Shown one piece after another: positions 1 through 10,262 of a stretch of DNA of 64,000 nt. The stretch spans positions 124,001 to 188,000 of the forward strand of contig JAPPOQ010000012.1 of the NCBI GenBank assembly GCA_028817895.1. Direction: 5' to 3'. The DNA is from Ahrensia sp. (GTDB lineage: Bacteria > Pseudomonadota > Alphaproteobacteria > Rhizobiales > Rhizobiaceae). The position numbers and the translations under genes are program-made. The first letter of the stretch is position 1, and every line of letters starts with the position of its first letter. Under the pieces are notes generated by a model. The model was not told the origin of the DNA. It worked only from the letters and a program-made list of their open reading frames with translations, and made no database searches.

Positions 1-306
1 AACCGATGAGCCGCGCAGGTCAACCTCATTGCCCCGTGCGACGGCTTCAACGTTCAAGTCGCGCTCTACAATAGCTAGATGCTCATCATATTGGCCAAAC
101 AGCGTCTGCGCACGGTGATTGTTATCGAAAACGATTGCCACATGAACCATATCGGACGCCCCGGTTTCCGCTGGCTTTGTGCGAGCTGCGCGTCGATTTC
201 CAGCGGCCGCCGACTTCGGCGCCTTACTTCCCGAAGGCTCGGTTATGAAATCAGGCAAGGCCTCGGAGGGCACGTCAGGGGCTTTGCCATTGCGTGTTAA
301 ACTCAA
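1..306 (-). CDS. phoH: PhoH family protein, N-terminal 102 residues (runs off window)
   Basis: N-terminus of a PhoH-family ATPase, a cytoplasmic P-loop protein linked to RNA metabolism in the phoH-ybeY neighbourhood. The reading frame runs from a TTG at 306 off the left edge, so the Walker motifs lie outside the window. Residues about 53 to 102 give the family's N-terminal signature (AIVFDNN, then LFGQYDEHLAIVER, then VEAVARGNEVDLRG). The first 50 residues are a low-complexity basic and proline-rich extension. The TTG start is supported by an AAAGGACGG ribosome-binding site at 312-320. It lies 13 bp behind miaB, so the two are probably co-transcribed, as in other Hyphomicrobiales. The extension is poorly conserved, so an internal start remains possible. 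Confidence 0.88.
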   Translation of the reverse strand, partial: MSLTRNGKAPDVPSEALPDFITEPSGSKAPKSAAAGNRRAARTKPAETGASDMVHVAIVFDNNHRAQTLFGQYDEHLAIVERDLNVEAVARGNEVDLRGSSV

Positions 307-319
307 GCGTGCCGTCCTT

Positions 320-1687
<1,368 letters not shown>

Positions 1688-1725
1688 GGCGGCCTTTTAT
1701 CGCCGCTGCATGCGTGAGTCGAGAA

Positions 1726-2508
1726 TCATCGCAGCATTTCGCGCAATGCCGCGGCTGCTTCGGAAGCAATTATTTTGCGGTTCGACTGTTCAGATAATTC
1801 GATTGAAGCGCCGATATGGACGGTGACGTCAAGCGCACCGGTGGCGACAACATTGATGAGGCTCTCCTCCAGGCCGATTTCTCCCGGCCAGGCGATATGA
1901 GGTCGCTCCGCACGACCGATGCTCAAGCCGTGCAATTGGCTGTAATCAATGGCGCAGGGCTGGACGACCGCACCTCCCACTTGCGCGCGAATGATAGCGC
2001 GTTTGGCAGCCTCGAACAGCGGCGTCTTGAAGGGAAGCAGCACATTTCCGTCCGATGTCGTGCCTTCTGGAAACAGCACCATCACCTCACGAGCCGCCAT
2101 TCTCTCGGCGATCATGTCCGCTTGCTGGCCCGCACTGCGTCGCTCTTCGCGGCGCACGAAGACCGTACGTTGCAACCGTGCCAGAAGGCCAAAGAACGGC
2201 CAGTCACGCATGTCTGCCTTGGCCACAAAGGATAACGGGCGCAGCGCGCTTAGAACCACAATATCAAGCCAGCTCACATGATTGGAAACGATCAGCAGCG
2301 GTCGCCTGGCATCAAGAGGACCGGTGCGGCGCAGGCGCACGCCCATGATCTTCAGCAGACCGCGATGAAAGATGACCGGCACCACTGTTACCGGTGCGCG
2401 CCAACCAAGCTTCAGAAGACCATGCGCAATAAGCTGAACAGGAAGCAGCAAAAGCAGCCACAGACCCGCCAACGCAAACACCCAGATGAGACGCAGTCTG
2501 CGCCTCAC
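1726..2508 (-). CDS. plsC: 1-acyl-sn-glycerol-3-phosphate acyltransferase (PlsC family)
   Basis: Membrane-bound LPLAT acyltransferase that probably makes phosphatidic acid from lysophosphatidic acid. An N-terminal hydrophobic segment (about residues 8-28) anchors it to the inner membrane. The catalytic HX4D motif is H77 to D82 (SNHVSWLD), and the acceptor-binding block is FPEGTTSDGN (147-156). At 260 residues it fits the family. The ATG overlaps the stop of the upstream fur-like gene by 4 bp (ATGA), indicating translational coupling. Whether it acts on lysophosphatidic acid or an ornithine lipid precursor (OlsA-type) cannot be told from the sequence. Confidence 0.92.
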   Translation of the reverse strand: MRRRLRLIWVFALAGLWLLLLLPVQLIAHGLLKLGWRAPVTVVPVIFHRGLLKIMGVRLRRTGPLDARRPLLIVSNHVSWLDIVVLSALRPLSFVAKADMRDWPFFGLLARLQRTVFVRREERRSAGQQADMIAERMAAREVMVLFPEGTTSDGNVLLPFKTPLFEAAKRAIIRAQVGGAVVQPCAIDYSQLHGLSIGRAERPHIAWPGEIGLEESLINVVATGALDVTVHIGASIELSEQSNRKIIASEAAAALREMLR

Positions 2509-2930
2509 CTTTTGCCATCGTCTTTCTTGGTGGTGATGGGAACGCCGTACAATTCCAACCGGTGATCGACCAGCCGATAGCCAAGCTCGCGCGCAATCAC
2601 CTGTTGCAGGCGTTCGATTTCCTCATTTGTGAATTCGATGACCCGACCGGTTTTCAAATCGATGAGATGATCATGGTGGTTTTCCGGCACCGTTTCGTAG
2701 CGCGCCCGCCCGTCTCGAAACTCGTGCCGCTCGATGATGCCGGCCTCCTCGAACAACGAAACCGTGCGATAGACGGTCGAAATCGAGATATTGGAATCGA
2801 CGCGAGACGCCCGCTCGTAGAGCTCTTCCGTGTCCGGGTGATCGGTTGAACTTTCAAGAACGCGCGCGATCACGCGGCGCTGTTCCGTCATGCGCATACC
2901 CTTTTCGATACAACGTTGCTCAAGCGACAT
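2505..2930 (-). CDS. mur: Fur-family metal regulator, probably Mur (manganese-responsive)
   Basis: Cytoplasmic dimeric metal-dependent repressor of 141 residues. The N-terminal winged helix (about 11-80) holds a typical Fur recognition helix (ISISTVYRTVSLFEEAGI), followed by the metal-binding HHDH at 85-88 and the C-terminal dimerisation domain ending in HRLELYGVP. The C-terminal CXXC structural-zinc motifs of gamma-proteobacterial Fur are absent. In Hyphomicrobiales this orthologue is usually Mur, which senses Mn(II), so I favour that reading; the metal itself is inferred. It is coupled to plsC by a 4-bp overlap. Confidence 0.9.
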   Translation of the reverse strand: MSLEQRCIEKGMRMTEQRRVIARVLESSTDHPDTEELYERASRVDSNISISTVYRTVSLFEEAGIIERHEFRDGRARYETVPENHHDHLIDLKTGRVIEFTNEEIERLQQVIARELGYRLVDHRLELYGVPITTKKDDGKR

Positions 2931-2969
2931 GACCGGTACCGGTTCTTTTTCCGAACAAGCCCGATTGAG

Positions 2970-3458
2970 TTAGTCAAGCGTCAGCCGCATGACAAGCGCA
3001 TTGGCCGCCTCACCCTCATCGCCGCCTTGATAATAGGCCGGGCGCTCGCCCACCTTGCGAAAGCCCAAACGGTCATAAAGCCCTATCGCTGCATGATTTT
3101 TGGCATCAACTTCAAGAAAGAGCGCTTTGACACGATCTCCCTGAAGTGCGGAGATCGCAAAGCGCACCAGCCGATCGGCAAAACCAAGTCGGCGATACTC
3201 CGTATCGACGGCAATGGAGAGGATTTCCGCTTCCTCAAGGCTCTGTTGATAAATGTTGAAGCCGCATATCGGCTCGTTTGGTGCGCCCACCCTGCGTATC
3301 ACAAGCACCGTAGCTTCAGGGCGGTCCAGCATGGTTTCAATTTCATGGCCAGACCAGCCACGCGCAAAATTCTCCCCATGCAGCGCGGCGATTCGGTCGA
3401 CATCAGAGCGCTGCGCCTGAAGGACCACAAATTCCGGTGCTTTGGAGCCGAACATCAT
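2970..3458 (-). CDS. rimI: GNAT acetyltransferase, ribosomal-protein S18-alanine acetyltransferase RimI
   Basis: N-acetyltransferase of 162 residues with the GNAT acetyl-CoA motif A at about residues 93-112 (AVDTEYRRLGFADRL, matching RXXGXA) and a C-terminal beta strand with LYDRLGFRKVGERPAYY. RimI acetylates the N-terminus of ribosomal protein S18. Its ATG overlaps the tsaB stop by 4 bp, and the tsaB-rimI pair is conserved across bacteria, which supports the assignment over a generic GNAT. A short 39-bp gap separates it from mur, so all may form one transcript. Confidence 0.92.
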   Translation of the reverse strand: MMFGSKAPEFVVLQAQRSDVDRIAALHGENFARGWSGHEIETMLDRPEATVLVIRRVGAPNEPICGFNIYQQSLEEAEILSIAVDTEYRRLGFADRLVRFAISALQGDRVKALFLEVDAKNHAAIGLYDRLGFRKVGERPAYYQGGDEGEAANALVMRLTLD

Positions 3459-4093
3459 CGCGCTGCCTGCTGCACTTTGGCGTCCGGTGCACGCAGATAA
3501 AGCGGCTTTGGAGGCGCAAGATCGGTTCGCGCAGCGGCCCCCAATCGGGCGATCGCGGCAATCGGTGGCGAGGGTGACGGATCGATCACTTCGGCACCCG
3601 ACACTTTCGTCGCAAGCATCTCACCGGCTGATCCGGCGAAACGGGCGACGCGCTCCGGTACGGCTTCAGAAGCGCCTGCTGAGGTTATCCCACATGGCTC
3701 AGCGAGAGACCTGTTCGCGTCAGCGAAGCACTGAAGCCAAATCTGGTCGCGTTTTGCATCCATCGCCACGCATAGAGGCGCTGAGCCCGCATGAGCAAAT
3801 GCGAAAGCCTCAAACACCGTGACACCGATGCAGGGACAGTTCAGCGCCAGCGCGAGACCACGCGCCGTGGCGAGGCCAACCCGCAAACCGGTAAAAGAAC
3901 CCGGGCCGGTGCAGCAGGCGATCCGGTCGATGTCGGGCCACTGCGCATCGGCGCGCAGAAGCACGGCTTCGATTTGCGCCATCAGATGCTCGGCATGGCC
4001 ACGACCGATATTTTCGCTCGCTTCGATGAGGCTGTGACCGTCGAGCACGGCGGAAGAGCAGAATAGGCCGGTGGTGTCGAGTGCAAGCAGCAT
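3455..4093 (-). CDS. tsaB: tRNA threonylcarbamoyladenosine biosynthesis protein TsaB
   Basis: Inactive ASKHA-fold partner of TsaD required for t6A37 synthesis on ANN-decoding tRNAs. The 212-residue protein starts with the family signature MLLALDTTGLFCSSAVL and carries the conserved GPGSFTGLRVGLATARGLAL block (about 70-89). The metal-binding histidines of TsaD are lacking, as expected of TsaB. It is followed directly by rimI with a 4-bp overlap. The 49-bp gap to the nfuA-like gene holds no clear terminator, so transcription may be continuous from upstream. Confidence 0.95.
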   Translation of the reverse strand: MLLALDTTGLFCSSAVLDGHSLIEASENIGRGHAEHLMAQIEAVLLRADAQWPDIDRIACCTGPGSFTGLRVGLATARGLALALNCPCIGVTVFEAFAFAHAGSAPLCVAMDAKRDQIWLQCFADANRSLAEPCGITSAGASEAVPERVARFAGSAGEMLATKVSGAEVIDPSPSPPIAAIARLGAAARTDLAPPKPLYLRAPDAKVQQAAR

Positions 4094-4142
4094 GACGCCG
4101 CTTTAGAGCAAATCTCGCCAGAATTGAAAGTGGTCTCTCGAC

Positions 4143-4715
4143 CTATTGAACGGCCTCGACGCGCTCAACCTCGGGAATGAAATGCTTGAGCAGGTTTTGA
4201 ATGCCGTGCTGAAGTGTTGCGGTTGATGATGGACACCCCGCGCAGGCACCGCGCATTTTCAGGAACACGCGGCCTTCGCGATAGCCCTGAAAGGTGATGT
4301 CGCCCCCATCCTGCGCCACAGCCGGGCGAACACGGGTTTCCAGCAATTCCTTGATCGTGTCGACGATCTCTTCGGCACCTTCTTCGATGAACTCTTCACC
4401 TGCTTCCATCTGCGCCATTTGCGGGTCCGGCGCCATGACGGGCTGACCGGACATGTAAGTCTCCATGATCACGCCCAGAATGGCAGGTTTCAGATGCTGC
4501 CATTCGGTTGAGTCAGATTTTGTGATGGTCACGAAATCGTAGCCAAAAAATACGCCTTCCACACCTTCGACGGAAAACAGGCGCTCCGCCAGCGGCGAAC
4601 GACCCTCAGCTTCCGCGGCCGAGGTGAATTCGAAAGGACCATCCTGGACCACGGTTTGGCCGGGAAGGAACTTCAGCGTGGCAGGGTTCGGTGTGGCTTC
4701 TGTCTGGATGAACAT
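4143..4715 (-). CDS. nfuA: NfuA-like Fe-S cluster scaffold protein (Nfu_N plus NifU domains)
   Basis: Cytoplasmic Fe-S carrier of 190 residues. The N-terminal Nfu_N domain begins MFIQTEATPNPATLKFLPG and contains VEGVFFGYDFVTITK. An acidic linker follows (about 95-115), then the NifU domain with the cluster-ligating CXXC in MRGACAGCPSSTATLQHGI. This architecture matches alphaproteobacterial and mitochondrial Nfu (Nfu1 type), which delivers [4Fe-4S] clusters to target enzymes such as MiaB and lipoyl synthase. It sits in the usual nfu-tsaB-rimI order. Confidence 0.94.
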   Translation of the reverse strand: MFIQTEATPNPATLKFLPGQTVVQDGPFEFTSAAEAEGRSPLAERLFSVEGVEGVFFGYDFVTITKSDSTEWQHLKPAILGVIMETYMSGQPVMAPDPQMAQMEAGEEFIEEGAEEIVDTIKELLETRVRPAVAQDGGDITFQGYREGRVFLKMRGACAGCPSSTATLQHGIQNLLKHFIPEVERVEAVQ

Positions 4716-4794
4716 GGCGGCAGCCTTTCTTTAGAACCATTCCAAAATAGGCCACAGCGCAACGGACTGCAAGACAGATCGAGCCACCGAAGGA

Positions 4795-5286
4795 TCAAAC
4801 CAAATCGTCGATATCCTCGTCCGTCAGCGTTGCGGGAACCACAGTGACGGGAATGGGAAAGGCACTCTTGGAGCCACCCACGGCAGAAACGAGCGGGCCG
4901 GGATTGTCGCCCTCCTCCGCTGCGGCCAGGACCATCAGGGCAATATCGGCATCCTCATTGATGAGTTCGGAGATCGCTTGCACAGGCTTTCCTTCACGTA
5001 TCACCAGTTCCGGCGTGATACCTCCATATTGCTGCGCCAACTCGCTGGCGCGGGTGAGTGCCGTTTCAGCGTCGGCACGCGCTTCGGCGCGCATAACATC
5101 TTCAACAGAAAGCCAATGCTGAAAATCATCGGGCTCAATGACATAGACAAGCACGAGATCGGCATCGATTGCCTTGACGCGGCGAGCCGTGTAGTGGATC
5201 GCCTTTTCGCATTCCGGCGTCGCATCGACGACGGCCAGAAACTTGCGCCGATGCCCTTCAACCCTGACCTGCCTCTTACTGACCAT
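4795..5286 (-). CDS. Universal stress protein UspA family
   Basis: Single-domain Usp protein of 163 residues with a Rossmann-like fold. It opens with a basic stretch, then FLAVVDATPECEKAIHYTARR (a beta strand and helix), and ends with SAVGGSKSAFPIPVTVVPATL in place of the canonical ATP-binding G-2X-G-9X-GS. The GG-S pattern is partly kept, so nucleotide binding is possible but unproven. Usp genes between trpS and nfuA are typical of Hyphomicrobiales. The precise stress role is unknown. Confidence 0.9.
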   Translation of the reverse strand: MVSKRQVRVEGHRRKFLAVVDATPECEKAIHYTARRVKAIDADLVLVYVIEPDDFQHWLSVEDVMRAEARADAETALTRASELAQQYGGITPELVIREGKPVQAISELINEDADIALMVLAAAEEGDNPGPLVSAVGGSKSAFPIPVTVVPATLTDEDIDDLV

Positions 5287-5336
5287 TGATGCCGCCGCTT
5301 CGATTTCGCGCTCGCCTCGCCCTTGGGCGCAACAGG

Positions 5337-6413
5337 TTAGCCCCGTGCGCCGACAAAGCCAACGATTTCCTTCACGTCGCTGATGACACTCGATGCGATG
5401 GCGCTGGCCCGTTGCGAGCCTTGCTTCAAAATCGCGTCGATTTCTGCTGGATCGGCCTGCAAACGGCGCATTTCATCTGCAATTGGCGCGATTTTTTCGA
5501 CCGCCAGATCAGCAAGGGCCGGTTTGAACGTGCCAAACTGCGCGCCGCCAAAATCTCTCAGCACCGAGGCTTTGTCCGTACCTGCCAACGCCGCGTAAAG
5601 TCCGACCAGATTGTCCGCCTCGGGCCTGTCGGCCAAACCTTCAGTTTCAGACGGCAAAGCGTCGGGATCGGTCTTGGCCTTGCGAAATTTCTTCGCGATC
5701 GCGTCGGCATCGTCCGTCATCACGATGCGCGACAAGTCCGACGGGTCGGATTTCGACATTTTTTTGCTACCATCCCGCAGGCTCATCACACGAGCGGCCG
5801 GCCCGCCGATCACCGGTTCGGTCAGCGGAAAATAGCCGTTCACCGTCTCATCACCGACCTGCATGGGCACGCCACAGCCCGTTGCGGCGATCCGGTCGGA
5901 AAAATCATTGTTGAATTTCTGCGCAATGTCGCGCGTCAGTTCCAGATGCTGCTTTTGGTCTTCACCAACGGGCACATGGGTGGCGCGATAGACCAGAATG
6001 TCCGCCGCCATCAGCGTTGGATAGGCAAACAGGCCAACGGAAGCCTTTTCGCGATCTTTGCCCGCCTTTTCCTTGAACTGCGTCATGCGGTTCAACCAGC
6101 CCATGCGGGCTACGCAGTTAAAAATCCAGGCGAGTTCTGCATGCGCGGCGACCTGGCTCTGGTTGAACACGATGTGTTTTTCCGGGTCGATGCCGGAAGC
6201 GATGAAGGCCGCCGTCACTTCGCGAATGTTGCTCGTCAGTTCCACCGGATGCTGCCAGGTCGTGACGGCATGCAGGTCGACAACGCAATAGACGCAGTCA
6301 AACGTGTCCTGAAGTTCCACAAAGCGCTTGATGGCGCCCAGATAGTTGCCGAGATGAAGATTTCCGGTCGGTTGAACGCCAGAGAAGACCCTTTGGGGAA
6401 TCGTGTTGGACAT
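5337..6413 (-). CDS. trpS: Tryptophanyl-tRNA synthetase
   Basis: Class I aminoacyl-tRNA synthetase of 358 residues that charges tRNA-Trp. The N-terminus has [19 protein letters not shown], in which HLGN is the HIGH-type motif, and the KMSKS motif is intact ([14 protein letters not shown]). I chose the ATG at 6413, which gives [12 protein letters not shown]. The frame stays open upstream to 6515, but that extra part (34 residues) is rich in Arg, Ser and Pro and unlike the family. Hyphomicrobiales often carry murJ directly upstream of trpS; here a 252-bp non-coding stretch and an SDR gene take that place. Confidence 0.96.
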   Translation of the reverse strand: MSNTIPQRVFSGVQPTGNLHLGNYLGAIKRFVELQDTFDCVYCVVDLHAVTTWQHPVELTSNIREVTAAFIASGIDPEKHIVFNQSQVAAHAELAWIFNCVARMGWLNRMTQFKEKAGKDREKASVGLFAYPTLMAADILVYRATHVPVGEDQKQHLELTRDIAQKFNNDFSDRIAATGCGVPMQVGDETVNGYFPLTEPVIGGPAARVMSLRDGSKKMSKSDPSDLSRIVMTDDADAIAKKFRKAKTDPDALPSETEGLADRPEADNLVGLYAALAGTDKASVLRDFGGAQFGTFKPALADLAVEKIAPIADEMRRLQADPAEIDAILKQGSQRASAIASSVISDVKEIVGFVGARG

Positions 6414-6545
6414 GGTTTGGACCCGTGTCTTGTGCCTGTGAGATAAACAATGCGCGGGCGATGTATGGGAACGACGCGGCAAGGGCAAGGCTGTGAGTGA
6501 TCTCTGTCTTTGCACTTCGGCTGGGACTTTGAGTGGGTCCCCCTC

Positions 6546-6562
6546 TCTCCCCTTGGGGGAGA
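6546..6562. repeat. Inverted repeat TCTCCCC-TTG-GGGGAGA
   Basis: Perfect 7-bp arms around a 3-nt loop, within a run of C and T on the left and G and A on the right. C-rich/G-rich hairpins like this occur as dispersed intergenic repeats in many Hyphomicrobiales genomes. Only one copy is in this window, so its repetitive nature is inferred. Confidence 0.5.
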
Positions 6563-6626
6563 AAGGCCGCCAACTCTCTGGGCCCGCCTCGCTCTCAAAT
6601 GAAAGCGCTCAATTCAGACCAACTTC

Positions 6627-6649
6627 ATTGCGGGGCCTGTCCCCGCAAT
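6627..6649 (-). terminator. Hairpin ATTGCGGGG-CCTGT-CCCCGCAAT 3' of the SDR gene
   Basis: Perfect 9-bp arms with a 5-nt loop, 17 bp beyond the SDR stop codon. The position fits a terminator for that gene, but neither side has a T-run. It may instead be a REP-like dispersed element or a Rho-dependent 3' stabiliser. Confidence 0.45.
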
Positions 6650-6665
6650 CCAGTGCGAAAGATGC

Positions 6666-7433
6666 TCAATCCGCGGTCCAGCCACCATCGATCACGATGC
6701 TGGTGCCGGTGATCAGCGCTGACGCGTCGCTCGCCAGAAAAACAACGGCGCCCATAATGTCCTCAATCTCCCCAACACGGCCCAGCTTGATCTTCTCCTC
6801 AAGCCATTTGACGCGTGCGGGATTGTCGAAGGTGGATTGCGTCATCGGAGTTCTGATGAAGGTCGGGCCAATCGTGTTGACACGAATTTTGTGCGCTGCA
6901 AGCTCGATGGCTGACGCCTTTGTAACTCCTTCAATGCCGAATTTTGTGCCGCAATAGACGGCGCGATCGATCCCGCCCACATGGCCCATCTGACTCGATG
7001 TGTGGATGATCGACCCGCCTTTGCCAGCCTCAATCATGCCTTTGGCAACCTGTTGGGCGACGAAAAAGGCCGAGCGCAGGTTCAGATCGGTAATCATGTC
7101 GAAATTGTCCAGCGTGACATCGACATAGGGCAGAGGCCGATTGGTCCCGGCATTGTTGAAGAGAATGTCGAACGGGCCATGTTCGGCGATGCTCGCGACC
7201 ATCGCGTCGTGGTCACCGACATCAAGCGAAATGCCCTGCGCGCTGTATCCTGCATCGCGAACGGCCTGCGCCGCCGCTTCGATATCTTCAGCATTGCGGG
7301 CCGCCATCACGACATGCGCCCCCGCTTCAGCCAGTGCAACCGCACCGCCAAGCCCGATGCCGCGGGATGCACCCGTTACCAGCGCGCAGCGCCCGTCAAG
7401 CCGAAAGGAAGGGGTTTTGGGAAGTGCGGTCAT
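6666..7433 (-). CDS. Short-chain dehydrogenase/reductase, classical family
   Basis: NAD(P)-dependent oxidoreductase of about 255 residues. It has the cofactor motif TGASRGIGLG near the N-terminus, NNAGT, a catalytic serine in IIHTSSQMGHVGG, and the YXXXK pair in AVYCGTKFGI. The C-terminus VIDGGWTAD is typical of FabG-like and gluconate- or sorbitol-dehydrogenase-like SDRs. The substrate cannot be deduced. Several in-frame starts exist (GTG 7442, ATG 7439, ATG 7433); 7433 gives MTALPKTPSFRLDG. It diverges from rmuC across a 134-bp region. Confidence 0.88.
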   Translation of the reverse strand: MTALPKTPSFRLDGRCALVTGASRGIGLGGAVALAEAGAHVVMAARNAEDIEAAAQAVRDAGYSAQGISLDVGDHDAMVASIAEHGPFDILFNNAGTNRPLPYVDVTLDNFDMITDLNLRSAFFVAQQVAKGMIEAGKGGSIIHTSSQMGHVGGIDRAVYCGTKFGIEGVTKASAIELAAHKIRVNTIGPTFIRTPMTQSTFDNPARVKWLEEKIKLGRVGEIEDIMGAVVFLASDASALITGTSIVIDGGWTAD

Positions 7434-7567
7434 GACCATCACCCATCTAAATCAAACTGCGATTTGTTCCTCCGTCTTTTGCGCCTTTGCACCGTTCGGG
7501 CAAGGGATTTGCCACACTTTGTTTGTTCATGTTTTATTCTTGCGTGCGAATCGTGTAGGGCTTTGCG

Positions 7568-8788
7568 ATGGACAGTCTTCAATTGCATCTTCCCCTCGCA
7601 ACCATTGGCGGTGTCACCCTGACACGAGCGGACGCCCTTGTGTTGGTGTTGGCAGCGCTCGGCATCTTCGCTATCGGCCTGCTCATCGCCATCTGGCGCG
7701 GATCACGGGCACGTGCGGAGGGGGAAGCCCATGCACGTATGCTGGCCGAAGGACGTGCTGCAGCGGCAGAGCAACGCATGGCCGATCTCGTAGCAACGCA
7801 GAATGAACTGGCCGGTCGCCTCTCTTCAGTTCAGGAAAATGTCACGACCAGCCAGGCTGCCTTCTCCAAGCAGCTTGACGAACGGCTTGCCAGTGTCACG
7901 GGGCGGGTTTCGGCCTCGCTCAGCGAATCGACCAAATCCACGCAGGAAAGCCTCAGCATCTTGCGTGAAAGGCTTGTCGCCATCGACTCAGCGCAGACCA
8001 ATATTCAATCCCTGGCGCAAAATGTGGTCGGCCTGCAATCGATCCTGCAAGACAAACAGACTCGCGGAGCGTTTGGCCAAAGCCGCATGGAAACCATCAT
8101 TCGCGATGGCCTTCCGATGGGCGCTTTTGAGTTTCAGCCGACGCTTTCCAATGGCAAACGCCCGGATTGCACGATCGTCATGCCCAATGCGCAGCCATCG
8201 CTGGTGGTGGACGCGAAGTTTCCTCTGGAAGCCTGGAATGCGCTGCGCGTCTCTGACAATGAGCAAGCTTCCAAAGACGCCGCAACCCGCTTTCGGCGCG
8301 ATATGGAGCTGCATTTGAAGGATATTTCGCAGAAGTATTTGATCAAAGGCGAAACGCAGGACACGGCCTTTCTGTTTGTCCCGTCCGAATCGATCTTCGC
8401 AGAAATTCACGAGAATTTTGAAAGCATCGTGCAACGGGCGCATAAATTGCGCGTCGTTATCGTTTCACCATCGCTGCTGATGTTGTCTGTTCAGGTGATC
8501 CAGTCGGTTCTGAAAGATGCCCGGATGAGGGAGCAGGCGCATCTGATTCAGGCAGAGGTCGCGAAATTCGCCAAAGACCTGAGTTTGCTCGATGAGCGTG
8601 TGTTGAAACTGCAAAACCACTTCCGGCTTACCCAGAAGGATGTGGATGAAATACTCACTTCCACCGGCAAGCTGAAAAAGCATGGCGAACGGATCGAGGC
8701 ACTGGAGTTTGGCCCAGAATCATCCGACGCCACGCCAAAGGAACAGCCCGGCAAGCCCTTTCTGCGTGCCATTGAAGGCGGCGAATAG
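7568..8788 (+). CDS. rmuC: DNA recombination protein RmuC
   Basis: RmuC-family protein of 406 residues. An N-terminal transmembrane segment (about 17-39, LVLVLAALGIFAIGLLIAIW) is followed by a coiled coil rich in Ala, Gln and Ser (about 45-145). The RmuC domain (about 160-365) includes MGAFEFQPTLSNGKRPDC, VVDAKFPLEAW, and AFLFVPSE followed by IVSPSLLML, resembling restriction-endonuclease-fold cores. The family limits inversions at short inverted repeats in E. coli and is predicted to be a nuclease. It stands alone on the plus strand. Confidence 0.95.
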   Translation: MDSLQLHLPLATIGGVTLTRADALVLVLAALGIFAIGLLIAIWRGSRARAEGEAHARMLAEGRAAAAEQRMADLVATQNELAGRLSSVQENVTTSQAAFSKQLDERLASVTGRVSASLSESTKSTQESLSILRERLVAIDSAQTNIQSLAQNVVGLQSILQDKQTRGAFGQSRMETIIRDGLPMGAFEFQPTLSNGKRPDCTIVMPNAQPSLVVDAKFPLEAWNALRVSDNEQASKDAATRFRRDMELHLKDISQKYLIKGETQDTAFLFVPSESIFAEIHENFESIVQRAHKLRVVIVSPSLLMLSVQVIQSVLKDARMREQAHLIQAEVAKFAKDLSLLDERVLKLQNHFRLTQKDVDEILTSTGKLKKHGERIEALEFGPESSDATPKEQPGKPFLRAIEGGE

Positions 8789-8861
8789 GGGCGCGAAAAC
8801 TGCCATCGCCTTGCCGGGACTGATTTGCTAAGCCTCTCCATGCAAAAGCGGGAGGGCATTT

Positions 8862-10262
8862 GTGGAAAAAATCACGACCGATTATCTGATTGTCGGCAGC
8901 GGTGCTGTGGGCATGGCCTTTGCCGACACGCTGCTCACCGACAGCGATGCGGACATCGTTATTGTTGACAAGCATCACCGGCCCGGCGGGCACTGGAACA
9001 TCGCCTATCCCTTTGTGCGGCTGCATCAGCCTTCAGCCTTTTACGGTGTCAGCTCAACGGAACTGAGCGACGGTCGGCGCGATCAGGTCGGCCTCAACAA
9101 AGGGCTGGCGAGCCTGGCGTCCGGTGCCGAGGTGATAGCCTATTTCGACCAGGTCATGCTGGAGCGCTTTTTGCCATCCGGGCGGGTGCGCTACTTGCCC
9201 ATGCACGAGTATCTGGGTGATGGGTGCTGTCGATCGCTGCTCACCGGCAAGACTTTTGAGATCACTGCCCGCAAGCATGTCGATGCGACCTATTTGAAAA
9301 CCTCCACACCCTCCAATCACACGCCGCAATTCTCAATTGGCGAAGATGTGCGGTTCATTCCTCTCAATGGGCTGCCCGATCTGACAGACCCACCGGATCG
9401 CTATGTGGTGATCGGCGCGGGCAAGACCGGCATCGATGCCTGTCTGTGGCTGTTGGAAAATGGCGTCGATCCCGATGATATTGACTGGATCATGCCGCGC
9501 GACGGATGGCTGCTCGACCGGGCCAATGCTCAGCCAAGCATGGACTTTTTCGAGCAGGTTATGGGCGCACAGGCAGCGCAATTTGAGGCGCTGGCCGAAG
9601 CGAGTTCCATCGATGATCTGTTCGACCGGCTCGAAAAGGCCGGGAATTTGTTGCGCGTCGACAAGACCGTGCGCCCAAAAATGTTCCACGGCGCCACGGT
9701 GTCCAAACCGGAATTGGAAGAGCTGCGGCGGATTCGCTCCATCATCCGGCTTAGTCGTGTCACCAGTCTTGAAGTCGGCAAGATCACGCTGGAACATGGC
9801 ACGCATGAGACGCCTGCAAACACGCTGTTTATCGACTGTTCCGCCAGCGCGATCCCCAATCTTGAAACCAAGCCAGTCTTCGAAGGTGATCTGATCACGC
9901 CGCAGACCGTGCGCTCCTATCAGCCCGTCTTTTCCGCCTCGCTTATCGCCCATGTCGAGGTGACGCGCGAGAGCGAGGCGAACAAGAACCGGCTGTGCAG
10001 CGTGGTGCCTCTGCCCAATCACGATACGGACTGGATACGCATCATGATCCCCTTCATGACCAATCAATATCAATGGTCGCAGGACCGCGAGCTTCGCGAC
10101 TGGTTGGCCGAGAACCGGCTGGATGGGTTCGCCCGGCTGGCGCGCGACTATGATCGCAGCGACAAGGCAAAGAAGGAGATCATGACGAGGCTTCGTGCAG
10201 CGTCCATGCCGGCCATGGCCAAGTTGCAGACATTCAACGCTCAATTGGAGGCGATGACATGA
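8862..10262 (+). CDS. FAD/NAD(P)-binding flavoprotein, uncharacterised monooxygenase-like
   Basis: Flavoprotein of 466 residues. The N-terminal dinucleotide-binding motif is DYLIVGSGAVGMAFAD (about 7-22), followed by an acidic strand end and RPGGHWNIAYPFVRLHQP, reminiscent of the FMO/BVMO FAD site. A second nucleotide-binding motif, YVVIGAGKTGIDACLWLLEN (about 181-200), would bind NAD(P)H. It starts at a GTG with a strong GGGAGGG site at 8849-8855. The stop overlaps the DUF2855 gene (ATGA), so the products probably work together. I cannot assign a substrate. Confidence 0.8.
   Translation: MEKITTDYLIVGSGAVGMAFADTLLTDSDADIVIVDKHHRPGGHWNIAYPFVRLHQPSAFYGVSSTELSDGRRDQVGLNKGLASLASGAEVIAYFDQVMLERFLPSGRVRYLPMHEYLGDGCCRSLLTGKTFEITARKHVDATYLKTSTPSNHTPQFSIGEDVRFIPLNGLPDLTDPPDRYVVIGAGKTGIDACLWLLENGVDPDDIDWIMPRDGWLLDRANAQPSMDFFEQVMGAQAAQFEALAEASSIDDLFDRLEKAGNLLRVDKTVRPKMFHGATVSKPELEELRRIRSIIRLSRVTSLEVGKITLEHGTHETPANTLFIDCSASAIPNLETKPVFEGDLITPQTVRSYQPVFSASLIAHVEVTRESEANKNRLCSVVPLPNHDTDWIRIMIPFMTNQYQWSQDRELRDWLAENRLDGFARLARDYDRSDKAKKEIMTRLRAASMPAMAKLQTFNAQLEAMT

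Larger units (their letters stand above)
6414..6665. other. Non-coding stretch between the SDR gene and trpS
   Basis: No credible coding region. It holds two GC-rich inverted repeats (listed separately) separated by about 65 bp, plus the presumed trpS leader. Short open frames on both strands show no protein-like composition. The place is where murJ is often found in related genomes. Confidence 0.6.

Noticed and set aside
5286-6446. 386-residue plus-strand frame
   Set aside because: Antisense to trpS, with Arg-, His- and Phe-rich shadow composition.
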